A stretch of 64,000 bases of DNA from Trinickia mobilis (GCF_017315705.1 NZ_JAFLRF010000026.1:19690-83689); one strand, 5' to 3'; positions 18,936-29,431 are shown, counted from the stretch's first letter. Made by a program: numbers and translations. Notes: generated from the letters alone by a model not told the origin.

Positions 18936-21104
18936 ATGCCAGCAGCCTCCACCGATTCCCACGCGCAAGCCGGCGCGGCCTCGAGCCCCGCCAGCCGCCG
19001 CCAGATCTTCGTCACGTCCGCTCTGCCGTACGCGAACGGACAGATCCACATCGGCCACCTGGTCGAGTACATCCAGACGGACATCTGGGTGCGCGCGCTG
19101 CGAATGCATGGTCACGAGGTCTACTACGTCGGCGCCGACGATACGCACGGCACGCCGGTCATGCTGCGCGCCGAAAGCGAGGGCATCACGCCGAAGGCGC
19201 TGATCGAGCGCGTCTGGAAAGAGCACAAGCGCGATTTCGACAGCTTCGGCATTTCGTTCGACAACTACTACTCGACGGATTCCGAAGAAAACCGCGTGCT
19301 TTCCGAATCGATCTACGAGGCGCTCAAGGCAGCCGGATTGATCGACGCGCGCGACATCGAGCAGGCGTACGACCCCATCAAGGAGATGTTCCTGCCGGAC
19401 CGCTACATCAAGGGCGAATGTCCGAAATGCGGCGCGAAGGATCAATACGGCGACAACTGCGAAGTGTGCGGCTCGACCTATCAGCCGACCGAGCTGGTCA
19501 ACCCGTACTCCGTGGTGTCGGGCGCGACGCCCGTGCGCAAGACGTCGACGCACTACTTCTTCCGCCTCTCGGACCCGCGCTGCGAGAACTTCCTGCGCGG
19601 CTGGGTGGGCGGCCTCGCGCAGCCGGAGGCGACCAACAAGATGCGCGAGTGGCTCGGCGACGCGGGCGAAGCGAAGCTCGCCGACTGGGACATCTCGCGC
19701 GACGCGCCGTACTTCGGCTTCGAAATCCCTGGCGCGCCCGGCAAATACTTCTACGTGTGGCTCGACGCGCCGGTAGGCTACTACGCGAGCTTCAAGAACC
19801 TCGCCGATCGCCTCGGCCTCGATTTCAACGCGTGGATCAAGCAAGGCTCGACGGCCGAGCAATATCACTTCATCGGCAAAGACATCCTCTATTTCCACAC
19901 GCTGTTCTGGCCCGCGATGCTGGAGTTCTCCGGCCACCGCACGCCGACCAACGTGTTCGCGCACGGCTTCCTGACGGTGGACGGCGCGAAGATGTCGAAG
20001 TCGCGCGGCACGTTCATCACCGCGCAGAGCTTCGTCGACGTCGGCCTGAACCCCGAGTGGCTGCGCTACTACTTCGCGGCGAAGCTGAACAGCACGATGG
20101 AGGACATCGACCTGAACCTCGAGGACTTCCAGGCGCGCGTGAACAGCGACCTCATCGGCAAATACGTGAACATCGCGAGCCGCGCGGCAGGCTTTTTGAT
20201 CAAGCGCTTCGACGGCCGCATCCAGGAAAGCGCGATGCACCACCCGCTGCTCGGCACGCTGCGCGCGGCGATTCCGCAAATCGCCGCGCACTACGAGGCG
20301 CGCGAATACGGCCGTGCGCTGCGCCAGACGATGGAGCTCGCCGATGCCGTCAACGCGTACGTCGATACTGCGAAGCCGTGGGATCAGGCGAAAGACCCGG
20401 CCAACGCCGTCGCGCTGCACGAAACCTGCAGCGTCAGCATCGAGGCGTTCCGCCTGCTGTCGCTCGCGTTGAAGCCGGTGCTGCCGAAGCTCGCGCAAGG
20501 CGTCGAGGCGTTCCTCGGCATCGAGCCGCTCACGTGGGCCGACGCGAACGTGCCGCTCGCCGCCGAGCACCGCATCAACGCGTACCAGCACTTGATGACC
20601 CGCGTCGATCCCCAGCAGCTCGAAGCCCTGCTCGCCGCCAACCGCGATTCGCTGCAAGCAACGCAGGGCGCGGCGCCTGCCGATGCGAAGAAGAAGGCCA
20701 AGGCAGCCGCCGCGAACGGCGAGTCGAAGGCGGCCGACGCAAAGGCCGGCGCCGATCCATCCGACATCATCTCGATCGACGACTTCGCGAAGATCGACCT
20801 GCGGGTCGCGAAGATCGTCGACTGCAAGGCGGTCGAGGGATCGGACAAGTTGCTGCAGCTGACGCTCGATGTCGGCGAAGAAAAGACGCGCAACGTGTTC
20901 TCGGGCATCAAGTCGGCGTACCAGCCGGAGGATCTGATCGGCAAGCTGACCGTGATGGTCGCGAACCTCGCGCCGCGCAAGATGAAGTTCGGGCTGTCCG
21001 AGGGCATGGTGCTCGCGGCGTCGGCGGCGGACGAGAAGGCCGAGCCGGGGCTTTACGTGCTCGAGCCGCATAGCGGCGCGAAGCCGGGGATGCGGGTGAA
21101 GTAA
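18936..21104 (+). CDS. metG: Methionyl-tRNA synthetase
   Basis: A 722-residue class I synthetase. The HIGH motif is at 38-41 ([10 protein letters not shown]), zinc-binding cysteines are in [17 protein letters not shown], and KMSKS is at 352-356. An Ala/Lys linker (around 585-605) leads to the C-terminal tRNA-binding EMAP/Trbp111 domain ([20 protein letters not shown]). It charges initiator and elongator tRNA-Met with methionine. Length matches the dimeric long form. Confidence 0.98.
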   Translation: MPAASTDSHAQAGAASSPASRRQIFVTSALPYANGQIHIGHLVEYIQTDIWVRALRMHGHEVYYVGADDTHGTPVMLRAESEGITPKALIERVWKEHKRDFDSFGISFDNYYSTDSEENRVLSESIYEALKAAGLIDARDIEQAYDPIKEMFLPDRYIKGECPKCGAKDQYGDNCEVCGSTYQPTELVNPYSVVSGATPVRKTSTHYFFRLSDPRCENFLRGWVGGLAQPEATNKMREWLGDAGEAKLADWDISRDAPYFGFEIPGAPGKYFYVWLDAPVGYYASFKNLADRLGLDFNAWIKQGSTAEQYHFIGKDILYFHTLFWPAMLEFSGHRTPTNVFAHGFLTVDGAKMSKSRGTFITAQSFVDVGLNPEWLRYYFAAKLNSTMEDIDLNLEDFQARVNSDLIGKYVNIASRAAGFLIKRFDGRIQESAMHHPLLGTLRAAIPQIAAHYEAREYGRALRQTMELADAVNAYVDTAKPWDQAKDPANAVALHETCSVSIEAFRLLSLALKPVLPKLAQGVEAFLGIEPLTWADANVPLAAEHRINAYQHLMTRVDPQQLEALLAANRDSLQATQGAAPADAKKKAKAAAANGESKAADAKAGADPSDIISIDDFAKIDLRVAKIVDCKAVEGSDKLLQLTLDVGEEKTRNVFSGIKSAYQPEDLIGKLTVMVANLAPRKMKFGLSEGMVLAASAADEKAEPGLYVLEPHSGAKPGMRVK

Positions 21105-21119
21105 CGAAGGTGTGCGCAC

Positions 21120-21139
21120 GTGCCGGATGGGGCCGGCAC
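21120..21139 (+). terminator. Stem-loop after metG
   Basis: GTGCCGG and CCGGCAC pair around a six-base loop, starting 16 bases after the metG stop and followed by only TTTA. It is a weak or partial intrinsic terminator. Confidence 0.4.
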
Positions 21140-21216
21140 TTTAGGAGTTATCCGATAGATCGCGACAGGTCGGCACAGCTAGCTTGGACGGTTTCCATTC
21201 GAGATGAGGGAAGACC

Positions 21217-22245
21217 GTGCCGAGTTCCATCGCAAGTATCGGCCGTATGCAGGCCAGCACCGTTTGCCAATCGCTTCAGCACTATCGCCGCACGTTGCCG
21301 CTCAACACGATGCCCCGCAACCGCGACGACGTTTGTCGGGGCGACGGCTGGCAGATCGGCAATGAACGCCTGAGCGGCGATTTCGAGCTCGACCCGGTGT
21401 TCGCCAGGCAACTGATTGCCGGCACAGTGGCCGCTCCCGAGTTTGGCGTAACCCAGATCGATCCTGGCTCGTCGTGGTTGCACACTTATCTTTACGGCAG
21501 CCCGAAGGAGGCCCCGGGCACCTTAGCGCGGCTTAATGAGGAAAGCCAAAGTGTGGCACTCGGTCCAGGCAGCGTATTGAGCAACGTCAATACGAGTGTG
21601 TCCGCCGCGCATGCCGCCCATGCGGCCAGAATCGAAAAGGCGATTCAGGCCGGGGCGCAGAGAATCCTATCTGGCGCTAGCAAAGGCGTCCGTATCAACT
21701 CGTACATCACGCTGTATAACGGCAACACCAGCGGCCGGGGACGGCCCAGGCCCAAAATCCGAATCATGAGCATGCCGGTTGAAATCGTGCAGCCCACGCT
21801 CGGTACGCATTTCAAATACAACACTCGCATGCAGACGGCCACCGAGGCGCTCAAGGAGGTCAAGCTGCAAAAGCTTGCTCCGAAAACCTCGTCGCTGGCG
21901 CGTGCCTATGCCAGAGGCGGGTTTGGCAATGGCGTGCTGACGTTTGGGCCGAGTGCAGTGCTGGATTTAGCGGATAGCATTCGGCGAGATACAAAAGGGG
22001 CACTGCGATTCGATGCCCGGCGCTTCGCCATTGCTTCCGCGAGGAGCCAGAGCGGGAATTTGGTTGGGCTTGGAGCCTCCGCAATAGCCACGCCATTAGC
22101 TGTGGCCTTTCTAGGTATAGCAGCAACAGGTGCACCCGCCATACTCATTGGGCTGGGCGCATGCTTTGTCGCTCAGATTGCTTGGGGCGTGACCGGCGCC
22201 CCAGAAGAAGCAGAGATTACGGCAAAGCGATTGATGGAGAAATAA
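21217..22245 (+). CDS. Unknown protein with C-terminal hydrophobic hairpin, toxin-like
   Basis: A 342-residue protein not recognised with certainty. A GTG start is preceded by GAGGGA at good spacing. Residues 1-225 are soluble and polar, with no signal peptide. Residues 231-250 contain GGFGNGVLTFGPSAVLD, and residues 282-325 form a long Gly/Ala-rich hydrophobic stretch (GLGASAIATPLAVAFLGIAA, then APAILIGLGACFVAQIAWGV) that looks like a membrane-inserting helical hairpin. A soluble body with a terminal hydrophobic hairpin is the plan of pore-forming bacteriocins and of some type VI secretion membrane effectors. The next gene starts one base after this stop and encodes a multi-pass membrane protein, as immunity genes for such toxins do. 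The function is inferred, not shown. Confidence 0.75.
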   Translation: MPSSIASIGRMQASTVCQSLQHYRRTLPLNTMPRNRDDVCRGDGWQIGNERLSGDFELDPVFARQLIAGTVAAPEFGVTQIDPGSSWLHTYLYGSPKEAPGTLARLNEESQSVALGPGSVLSNVNTSVSAAHAAHAARIEKAIQAGAQRILSGASKGVRINSYITLYNGNTSGRGRPRPKIRIMSMPVEIVQPTLGTHFKYNTRMQTATEALKEVKLQKLAPKTSSLARAYARGGFGNGVLTFGPSAVLDLADSIRRDTKGALRFDARRFAIASARSQSGNLVGLGASAIATPLAVAFLGIAATGAPAILIGLGACFVAQIAWGVTGAPEEAEITAKRLMEK

Positions 22246-22246
22246 A

Positions 22247-23083
22247 TTGCTATTAACTTTTGATAATGCGCGATCAATACTCCCCAAGGCGCCACTTCTT
22301 TTCATGGGATTTAATGGCGGCTTCATAAGCCTGTCAGCAGGGGTCATCTTCAATTTCAGGACAATGCAAGGGCCTGATATTTTACTAATTGCAGCCACAA
22401 CCACAACAATAGGCCTCGCCATCGGGATTTTTGTAAAATACCGAGCCTCGTTTTCAGTCAAATTCGCCTTGTGCTCAATGATTTATTTTTTCGCCATATT
22501 TCCACTATTGTTTGGCGGCACCGGCTCATTGATTGCCGCCGAAGTGGCAGGAGCTGGTAACAAAATATTTATGGCACTCTCTCTATACCTAGCATCCATC
22601 TTGCTGCCCCTATTATTTGGAATATCAAGCAGCCTCAAAAAACAAGCGAGGAAAAATAGATCACAGACCTATAAAACAAAATTCATGAAAGATTGCGCCA
22701 ATCTCAATGAGTACACCATCAATCCAAATAAATTTCACGACGGAAGCACCGGTGAAACAAGTAACTCAGCGGCGGCCATTTGGTCCACAGCGGCAATGGG
22801 AGCCAACATTCCAATACTATTCCAGATCTACACTGGCGCGAGGAACAACGTAATCTTTCTTGCTGTACCTTTAATAATTGGCGTATTTGCGTATCTCAGC
22901 ATTAAGACACTCGGCCCCAAAATCGCCTGCCTGTGGCTGCTGCGCAAATACGAAAAACAAACCGGCCGCTGCTTCGTCAACGCCGATTACGAAAAGATTC
23001 AAGAACTCCGCCGCACGTTCTTTCTCTCCCGCTGGCTGATGAAGGATTATCGCCCGGCATCGGACCGCCAACGGGCGGCTTAA
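22247..23083 (+). CDS. Multi-pass membrane protein, possible immunity partner
   Basis: A 278-residue protein of unknown family. It starts at a TTG one base after the preceding TAA, with GGAGA upstream, so it is translationally coupled. A later ATG at codon 20 is an alternative. About six membrane spans are visible: around 16-36, 44-64, 72-93, 105-127, 176-196 and 201-221. A Lys/Arg/Asn-rich loop lies at 130-170 and a basic C terminus follows. The gene is strikingly AT-rich compared with neighbours and uses codons such as ATA and TTA that are rare here, pointing to transfer. Its last 100 bases return to local composition. Pairing with the upstream hairpin protein suggests an immunity role, which is an inference. 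Confidence 0.75.
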   Translation: MLLTFDNARSILPKAPLLFMGFNGGFISLSAGVIFNFRTMQGPDILLIAATTTTIGLAIGIFVKYRASFSVKFALCSMIYFFAIFPLLFGGTGSLIAAEVAGAGNKIFMALSLYLASILLPLLFGISSSLKKQARKNRSQTYKTKFMKDCANLNEYTINPNKFHDGSTGETSNSAAAIWSTAAMGANIPILFQIYTGARNNVIFLAVPLIIGVFAYLSIKTLGPKIACLWLLRKYEKQTGRCFVNADYEKIQELRRTFFLSRWLMKDYRPASDRQRAA

Positions 23084-23097
23084 CCACCGCCCCTATC

Positions 23098-23123
23098 GGC
23101 GCTTGCCGGCACCGGCAAGCGCC
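23098..23123. terminator. Perfect 12-bp palindrome between convergent genes
   Basis: GGCGCTTGCCGG and CCGGCAAGCGCC are perfectly complementary with two bases between. It lies 15 bases after the membrane-protein stop and about 40 bases from the tamB end, so it can act on both transcripts. No T-run is present. Confidence 0.5.
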
Positions 23124-23163
23124 TGCAATCGAAGCCGGCCCCGGAAACCCTCGCCGCACACGC

Positions 23164-26100
23164 TCACCGTCCCCCAAACAAGCTGTCAAAGCGCTTCGTA
23201 TAGTTCAAATCGAGCCCCTGGAACGTCCCCGTATAAAGGGAGACCGCCCAAAACCGCGTCAGGTTCAGCGTCGCCTTGAACGCGTTGCTCGCCGTTTGCA
23301 GCCCCTGCTCGTAGCCGAGCACGAGCCATTCGTTGATCGCCTTCGACACCATCACCACTTGCGGATCAGTCAGCCCCACGTCGCTGCGGCCGACCGTGAA
23401 CTCGTCGAGCCCGAAGGTCTGCGCGACGCGCTTGCCCGTCGCGCTGCCGAGCAGCGCGAGCGCGGTCGTCATCGTGCTCTGCTGGCCCAGGTTGTTGCCC
23501 TGATCGGTGCCGTGGCCGAACAGGAGCCACGAGAGCTTTTCGTTGTCCGGCACGTTGGGCTGCGACACCAGCTTTGCGACCGGCGCCTGAATCGTCCCCG
23601 TCACCTGCACGCCCGCCTCGACCTCCTGGTTGCGCCGCATCGCGAGGATGTTGATGCCCGGGTTCGCGACCGGCCCATTGAACGTGAAGAAGCCGTTCTC
23701 GATCGCGAGCTTGCGGCCGAACGCCGTATAGGTCGAGCCCTCCGTCACGCGCACGTTGCCGATCGCGCGCAGCGGCAGGTTCGGCGCGGACAGCGCCGTG
23801 ATCGTGCCGCGCAGGCCGAGGTCGGCGCCCTGGCCGCGGAAGCGGAAGTGGTCGCCGAGGTCGATGTCGACGTTCGCGCGCGGCGCGAAGCGGCCGACCG
23901 GCTTGTTGGTCGGATCGACCTCCTGCGCCTGGCCGCGCACGGTACCGTCCGCGCGCACGATCACGACGTCGTCGCCCAAATGCGGCGTCGACTGCTCGGG
24001 CAGATCGAAGAGCGCCTTATTCACGCGGAACTTGCCGTTGATGTCGATGCCCGCCGTGCCGCCGTTGGCGACCGTCGCGCTGCCGGAGAGCGACAACTGC
24101 CGGTCGGGCGACGCGAACAGCTCCAGCTTGTCGGCGACGATGCTCGCGGTCAGATCGGGCTCGGCGCTGTCGAGGCGCACGCGTCCGGTCGCGCGCAAGA
24201 TGCCGTCGCCGCCGCGGAATTCGACGTTCTGGAAGTCGACGAGATTCTCCGACAACGCGATGCGGATCACGCCGTTCTTCAACTGGACGCCCTGGTCGAC
24301 AAGCGTCGCGGACAACCCATCGCCCGTCAACGCCCCCGACAGCATCGGCTTGGCGGCCGTGCCGGCGATCGTCAGCTTCAGCGCGAGATGGCCGTCGAGC
24401 AGGTAGCTCGGGCCGAACAGGCCGCCCGTCGTGGTCAGCGACGGCACGTCGGCGTTCAGTGCGCCGGAAAGCGGCGCGTCCTCGCTCATCGTGAGGAAGC
24501 CGTCGCGCACGGCGAGCGGTGCGGCGACGTTCGCGTCGACGGTGCCGATGCGACTCGCCTGCGCATGCACTTTCGCGGCAAGCCGCCTGCCGTCGCTGAA
24601 CTCGGCGCGCGCGGCGATATCGGTGATGCCGAGCGACGCGACGCCGCGCCCGGTGTCCAGCGTCACGTCGCCGACGCGGCGCTTGATCTGCAAATAGCCG
24701 CTCGCCGTTTGGCCGACGTTCAGATCCCAATCGCTGTCGAACACGAGGTCGGTTCGGACGGAAGGACGCTGGCCGGTCAGCTCTTGCTGGATTTCCAAAA
24801 GCCGCGCGACCGATACGTTCGACAGCGACCCGGCGGTGCGGATATTGCCGTGATCGAGCGCGAACGACTTCAGGTCGAGCGTCGCGCCTTCGAGCGTGAG
24901 CCGCGTGGCGCCGAGCACGGCGCGCTCTGGGCCGGCGCTGACCGTAAGCGGCGATTCGAGGTTCAGCGCAGGCATGCCCTTGTTGGCGAGACGCGTCACC
25001 GTGCCGTCCCAGCGCGTGCCTTCGCGGGTGTCGGTGAGGCTGCCGCCGGCGGCGAGCGTCAAGTCCACCGGACGGCCGCGCACGCTGCCCGCCGCCGCCG
25101 CTTGGAGCGCGTGCTTCGCGCGCGTGCCGGTGAGCTGGGCGGTGAGCGTCTTGAGCTCGACCCCGTTGCTGCTCAGATCGCGCGCGTCGGTCGTGAACAT
25201 GAGGGCGCCGTGCGCGCCGTCGTGCAGCTCGGCGCGGCCTTCCGCGTGGCCGAGGCGGTTGTCGCCGAACACGACGCTGTCCGCTTGGTAGGCGAGCGCG
25301 ACGTTCGGATGCGCGAACGAGCCCGTGATGTCGCCGTCTGCCCGGACGAGGCCCGCGAGGCCGAAGCCGAGCCGGTCGAGCTGCGGCGCGTCGACGTGGA
25401 ATTGCAGCCGGTCGCGCGGCGTGCCGAAGCTGCCGTTCAGGTCGACCTGATTGCCCGCGATCGACAAGTTCACGCGGCTCGGCAGAATGCGCGATCCGGC
25501 AAGCTGCACGGTGCCTGCGCCCGTGAGCGGCATGCCGTCGTAGACGCTCTCGCCGAGCTTGAACTGCGCCTTCGCCGTGAGCATGGGACCGAGTGCGCCG
25601 CTGGCGGCAAGCGTGCCGTTGACGCGGGCTTCGATCGCGCGCTTCGCGCCGGCTGCGGGTTTGGCGGCCGCCTTGGCCGCCGCCATCAACGACAGCGGAT
25701 CGAAATCGGTCAGCGCCGCCTTCACGTCGTAACTGGCATTCGCATCGTGCTTGAGCGCGCCCGACACATCGATGCGGCCCTTGCCGGAACTCACGCGGAC
25801 GTTGTTGAACGCGATCTGCGCCGGGTCCTGCGTCACTTGCGCTTGAGCTCGCAGCGCGGCCTTCGGGTCGGCCAGATCGAACGTGATCGCCTGCTTGGCG
25901 CCGTCGAGCGCGATGCCGATCGGGCCGGCGAGGGCAGTCGGCCGCACGCTCGCTTCGAACGTGCTCAGATCGAGCCCGGCCACGCGCAAGTCGAACTTGC
26001 CCTTGCCGCCCGCGAGCGCGCCGCCGCCCTTGAGCGTCGCATTCTTGACGAGGCGCACGTTCAGGGTCGAGATGCGTTGGGCGTGGGCGTCGAGCCGCAC

Positions 26101-27288
26101 GTCGGCGTGCGCGTCGATGATAGGCAGCAGATGCTCGCCGATCATGCCGGGCTTCGCGTTGACGATCGATACCTGGCCGGCGACGACGAAGTCGCTCGCG
26201 GAAGCCGGGGGCTTCCCGGAGACATACGACGCGGCGCCCGCCGAAGCGCCGGGCGCCGGCACCCCAGCCCCCGCCCTCGCCGCCGCCTTCCCCGCGACCG
26301 GCGCCAACTCCGCGCGCACCGCCAGATCCGCGAACGGCGCGCCGGGGCTGAAGGCTTGCGGATTGACGTGATCGAAGGCGAGCATCGCGCGCGTGAGCGG
26401 CACGTCGGAGAACGGCGCGGCTTCGACACGCGCCTGGCCGGCGAGCTTCATCCCGCTCGCGTCCAGATCGGCGACCAGCGCCTCCAGCGTGCCGGACACG
26501 CGTGCGCGCACCTGCACGGGCTCCTCGTCGACCTTGCCGGAATACCCCGCGTTGCCGCTGAGCGCGAACGGCCGCATGCCGTCGAGCTTGGCCGCGGCGG
26601 TCACCGCGCCGAACGGCGTGTCGAGCCGGTCGACCGACGCCTCGTGGTGCCGGCCGTCGCTGCGTCCGTGGAAGATCAGACGGGAATATTCGCTCGTCGA
26701 GGTCCCTTCGTGCAGCACCAGCTTCTCGACGCGCAGATCGCGCACTTCGAGCTGCATCGGCAGCTGCAGGTCTTGCGGGAGCACGGTCGGCTCGGTGCTG
26801 GGCGGCGACGGCACGATGCGCGCGTCGATCGTGCCGAGATGCAGGTAGTCGACCGTAAAGCGCCACGGCGAGCGCGCGAGCCCCCAGCGGCCCGAAATAC
26901 GGTCGATCTTGATTTCGTCGCCCTTGCCGTCGAGGCCGCTGCGCCACGCGACGTCCTTCAAGCGCACGCCGGCGGCGAGCGAGCCGCCGTCGAACGTGCC
27001 GGCGAGCCGCCCGTCGAGCAGCGAAACGGCGGCCTGCCACGCGAGGCGCGTGCCGCGCTCGGTCGTGATCGCGCCGTACAGAAGGCCGGCCGCCAACACG
27101 ACGAGAAACACGATGAACACGAGCGTGCGGACGAGCGCCGCCAGCACCCGATGCCGGCGCCGCCTGGGTGGCGTCTCGGGCGGCGTCCCGCGCGGCGCGG
27201 GCGAGCCCGGCGCGCCGCCGCCCGGCTCGTCGGGGGGCGGGCCGGAAGGAGGCATCGTGGGCGGGTTGGCGGAGGCGTCCGTCGTCAT
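23164..27288 (-). CDS. tamB: Translocation and assembly module protein TamB
   Basis: A 1374-residue AsmA-like bridge protein. One N-terminal membrane anchor at about 46-72 (VLAALVRTLVFIVFLVVLAA) follows a Pro/Gly-rich cytoplasmic tail. A very long beta-rich periplasmic region typical of repeating-groove lipid-transport proteins follows, ending in the conserved DUF490 domain (LFGHGTDQGNNLGQQSTMTT, GLDEFTVGRSDVG, ending in NYTKRFDSLFGG). With TamA it spans the periplasm and serves outer-membrane assembly or phospholipid transport. It lies 15 bases downstream of tamA on the same strand, so the two form an operon. Confidence 0.95.
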   Translation of the reverse strand: MTTDASANPPTMPPSGPPPDEPGGGAPGSPAPRGTPPETPPRRRRHRVLAALVRTLVFIVFLVVLAAGLLYGAITTERGTRLAWQAAVSLLDGRLAGTFDGGSLAAGVRLKDVAWRSGLDGKGDEIKIDRISGRWGLARSPWRFTVDYLHLGTIDARIVPSPPSTEPTVLPQDLQLPMQLEVRDLRVEKLVLHEGTSTSEYSRLIFHGRSDGRHHEASVDRLDTPFGAVTAAAKLDGMRPFALSGNAGYSGKVDEEPVQVRARVSGTLEALVADLDASGMKLAGQARVEAAPFSDVPLTRAMLAFDHVNPQAFSPGAPFADLAVRAELAPVAGKAAARAGAGVPAPGASAGAASYVSGKPPASASDFVVAGQVSIVNAKPGMIGEHLLPIIDAHADVRLDAHAQRISTLNVRLVKNATLKGGGALAGGKGKFDLRVAGLDLSTFEASVRPTALAGPIGIALDGAKQAITFDLADPKAALRAQAQVTQDPAQIAFNNVRVSSGKGRIDVSGALKHDANASYDVKAALTDFDPLSLMAAAKAAAKPAAGAKRAIEARVNGTLAASGALGPMLTAKAQFKLGESVYDGMPLTGAGTVQLAGSRILPSRVNLSIAGNQVDLNGSFGTPRDRLQFHVDAPQLDRLGFGLAGLVRADGDITGSFAHPNVALAYQADSVVFGDNRLGHAEGRAELHDGAHGALMFTTDARDLSSNGVELKTLTAQLTGTRAKHALQAAAAGSVRGRPVDLTLAAGGSLTDTREGTRWDGTVTRLANKGMPALNLESPLTVSAGPERAVLGATRLTLEGATLDLKSFALDHGNIRTAGSLSNVSVARLLEIQQELTGQRPSVRTDLVFDSDWDLNVGQTASGYLQIKRRVGDVTLDTGRGVASLGITDIAARAEFSDGRRLAAKVHAQASRIGTVDANVAAPLAVRDGFLTMSEDAPLSGALNADVPSLTTTGGLFGPSYLLDGHLALKLTIAGTAAKPMLSGALTGDGLSATLVDQGVQLKNGVIRIALSENLVDFQNVEFRGGDGILRATGRVRLDSAEPDLTASIVADKLELFASPDRQLSLSGSATVANGGTAGIDINGKFRVNKALFDLPEQSTPHLGDDVVIVRADGTVRGQAQEVDPTNKPVGRFAPRANVDIDLGDHFRFRGQGADLGLRGTITALSAPNLPLRAIGNVRVTEGSTYTAFGRKLAIENGFFTFNGPVANPGINILAMRRNQEVEAGVQVTGTIQAPVAKLVSQPNVPDNEKLSWLLFGHGTDQGNNLGQQSTMTTALALLGSATGKRVAQTFGLDEFTVGRSDVGLTDPQVVMVSKAINEWLVLGYEQGLQTASNAFKATLNLTRFWAVSLYTGTFQGLDLNYTKRFDSLFGGR

Positions 27289-27303
27289 GCTGCGTAATCT
27301 TGT

Positions 27304-29121
27304 TTAAAAGGCAATGCCGAGCGTCAGGTACGGCCGCACGCTCTTGTCACGCAAGCCGTAGGCAAGGTCCACGTTGACCGGGCCGACCGGGCTGCGCCAC
27401 CGTGCGCCGAACCCCAAGCCCGGAAAGAACACCTTTTCGCCCCAGGTATCGGTGGCCGTGCCGATATCGAAGAACGCGGCCGCGCCCCAGTCGTGATTGA
27501 ACCAGTGCTGGTATTCGGCCGAGCCGGTCATGAGGTATTTGGTCGGCAGCACCGAGCCGTCGACGTTGTTACCGATGCTCTGGAAGCTGTAGCCGCGCAC
27601 CGAGTTCGAGCCGCCCGCGCGAAACAGCAGCGACGCCGGGATGCCGCTCGACGGACCGCTCGTGAACACGCCGCCCAGTTCGGCGCGCAACACGAACAGG
27701 TCGCGCTTGCCGACCGGCAGGTACTGCTGGCCGCGCGCGTACGCGCGTCCGAAGGTCTGGTCGGCCAGGACGTTCTTCACCGCGAAACCGGCCTCGGCGT
27801 GGATCAGGTTACCCGAGCGCGGGAAGAGCGGGTCGTCGGTATTGCGGCGCGTCCACGACCATTGCGGCACGAGCGCCCGGCTCGTCTGCGGACCGACCGC
27901 GTTCTGATCGAGCCGGTCGTCGTAGAACAGGATCGCGTACGTGTAGTCGATGTTCTGGCTCGTGCGGGCGCGCTGCAGGCCAAGGCGCGCACTGTAGATC
28001 GTCGTGCCCGACACGTTGGTGCTCGTGTACGACGCGAGCGCGCTGTTGGTCCAGCCGCGCGCGCCGGGCGGCATCGCGAGCGTGATCTGGCCGTACTGCT
28101 GGATCTGGTCGAGCCGCCCCTGGACCGAAAGCGGCCAGGCCGCGCCGAACGTGTTCAGGTAGGTGTACGAGCCTTGCACGTGCGCGCCGGTGTCCGTCGC
28201 ATAGCCGACGCCCCCGCGCACGCTGTTGTACGGATACTCGCTGACCTTCACGTGCACGGGCGTATCGAGCGGCTTGCCGACGTCGTCGCCGACATCGATC
28301 GCAACGCTCGCGTAATACGGCGTGTTCTGCAACTGGCGCTGCAATTCGGCGATGCGCTGCGCGTCGTAGATTTCGCCGGTGTGGAGCGGGTTCACGTTGG
28401 TGACGATATCGCCCGGAAAACGCCGCACGCCGCTCACGTCGAGCGGGCCGAGCGTGAACGTGGGACCGCTGTCGAACGTGACGGACAGCGCGGCACCATG
28501 CGTGCGCGGATCGATCCGCGCTTCCGAGCGCTGGATTTTCGCGCCCAGATAGCGGCGCGACTGCAATTGCTTGAGCGCTGCGTCCTTCGCACTGTCCCAG
28601 TCCGACTGCGTGAACGGGTCGCCTTCGCGCAGCGAGAAGGCAAAGCGCGTCGCGATTTCCTGCTTCGGATCTTCCGTCAGCACCGGCCCCTTGAACGACA
28701 GTGCGACCGACGCGATCGTCGTGCGCGGCCCCGGATCGACGCTCACCTTCACATCCTTTTTCCCCCTGACCGTGCGCACGTCGGTGCGCACGACCGGCGA
28801 AAAATAGCCGGCCGTCGCGGTGAGATCGCGGACCTGCTGGGGCGTGGCAGTGACGAGGAAGGTGAACTGGTCGTCGCTGATGTCGTCGCGCTTGGCGAAG
28901 CGGGAAATGTCCAGATGATCCTTGAGCAGCTTCTTGACCGAACGCGGCGCGTCGATATCGACGTCGTATTTCGCGCTCGCCGGCATCGTGAAAATGAGCA
29001 GCAAGCAGCCGGCGATCGTCGGTAGCACGCCGCGCCGCACGCGCGCAAGGCGGCGCGAACGCGGCGGGGCGCTGCCCGCGCAATCGGTAGCTGCGCGCGA
29101 GCCGCGCGACGGGTAGGACAC
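27304..29121 (-). CDS. tamA: Outer-membrane assembly protein TamA
   Basis: An Omp85-family protein with a signal peptide (GVLPTIAGCLLLIFTMPASA), POTRA domains (about residues 55-300) and a C-terminal 16-strand barrel (RGGVGYATDTGAHVQGSYTY onward, ending in the terminal strand SVRPYLTLGIAF). It inserts or transports outer-membrane components together with TamB, encoded immediately downstream. The start is uncertain. A GTG at 29121 is used here because it gives a signal peptide of tolerable length, while in-frame TTG and GTG codons up to 29187 and a shorter GTG also exist. None has a strong ribosome site. Confidence 0.9.
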   Translation of the reverse strand: MSYPSRGSRAATDCAGSAPPRSRRLARVRRGVLPTIAGCLLLIFTMPASAKYDVDIDAPRSVKKLLKDHLDISRFAKRDDISDDQFTFLVTATPQQVRDLTATAGYFSPVVRTDVRTVRGKKDVKVSVDPGPRTTIASVALSFKGPVLTEDPKQEIATRFAFSLREGDPFTQSDWDSAKDAALKQLQSRRYLGAKIQRSEARIDPRTHGAALSVTFDSGPTFTLGPLDVSGVRRFPGDIVTNVNPLHTGEIYDAQRIAELQRQLQNTPYYASVAIDVGDDVGKPLDTPVHVKVSEYPYNSVRGGVGYATDTGAHVQGSYTYLNTFGAAWPLSVQGRLDQIQQYGQITLAMPPGARGWTNSALASYTSTNVSGTTIYSARLGLQRARTSQNIDYTYAILFYDDRLDQNAVGPQTSRALVPQWSWTRRNTDDPLFPRSGNLIHAEAGFAVKNVLADQTFGRAYARGQQYLPVGKRDLFVLRAELGGVFTSGPSSGIPASLLFRAGGSNSVRGYSFQSIGNNVDGSVLPTKYLMTGSAEYQHWFNHDWGAAAFFDIGTATDTWGEKVFFPGLGFGARWRSPVGPVNVDLAYGLRDKSVRPYLTLGIAF

Positions 29122-29431
29122 ATACCCCGGCAAACGGGACCTCCGGCCTTTTTTGTTGATGAGTTGAACTGCCACGGGCCGTCCCAAACGAGCCGTCCCA
29201 AAACCGCATATTTGAACATACGGGAAGAGCCGGCCTGTCTATGCGCAGCGCGCGCCGGGCAAATTCCACGCGTTCGCTCCTCGGGTAAGCCTGCGTGCCC
29301 GGCTTGGACGGCTCTAATTTTGAGACGTTCCGTCCGCACGCCTAGGCCCGCGCGCTTGCGGTAAAATTGCGGCTGATCAAACGGCGGCAGCCCCCCAAGG
29401 CTTGTCACCCCATTTTCGAGAACGTCGAGCC
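29122..29431. other. Divergent intergenic region tamA / DUF3460
   Basis: About 310 bp with promoters expected in both directions. TAAAAT at 29362-29367 is a -10-like box for the DUF3460-scpA transcript. No repeat copy or small RNA was recognised. Confidence 0.4.

Noticed and set aside
21217..22245. Calling the first island gene a named colicin or a specific type VI effector family
   Set aside because: Only the hydrophobic hairpin and gene pairing support a toxin. No catalytic or delivery motif could be verified by eye.
22933..27297. Very long open frame (over 1,400 codons) on the plus strand opposite tamB
   Set aside because: It is arginine- and histidine-rich with no recognisable domain and mirrors the codon structure of tamB. 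Long antisense frames are expected at this GC content.
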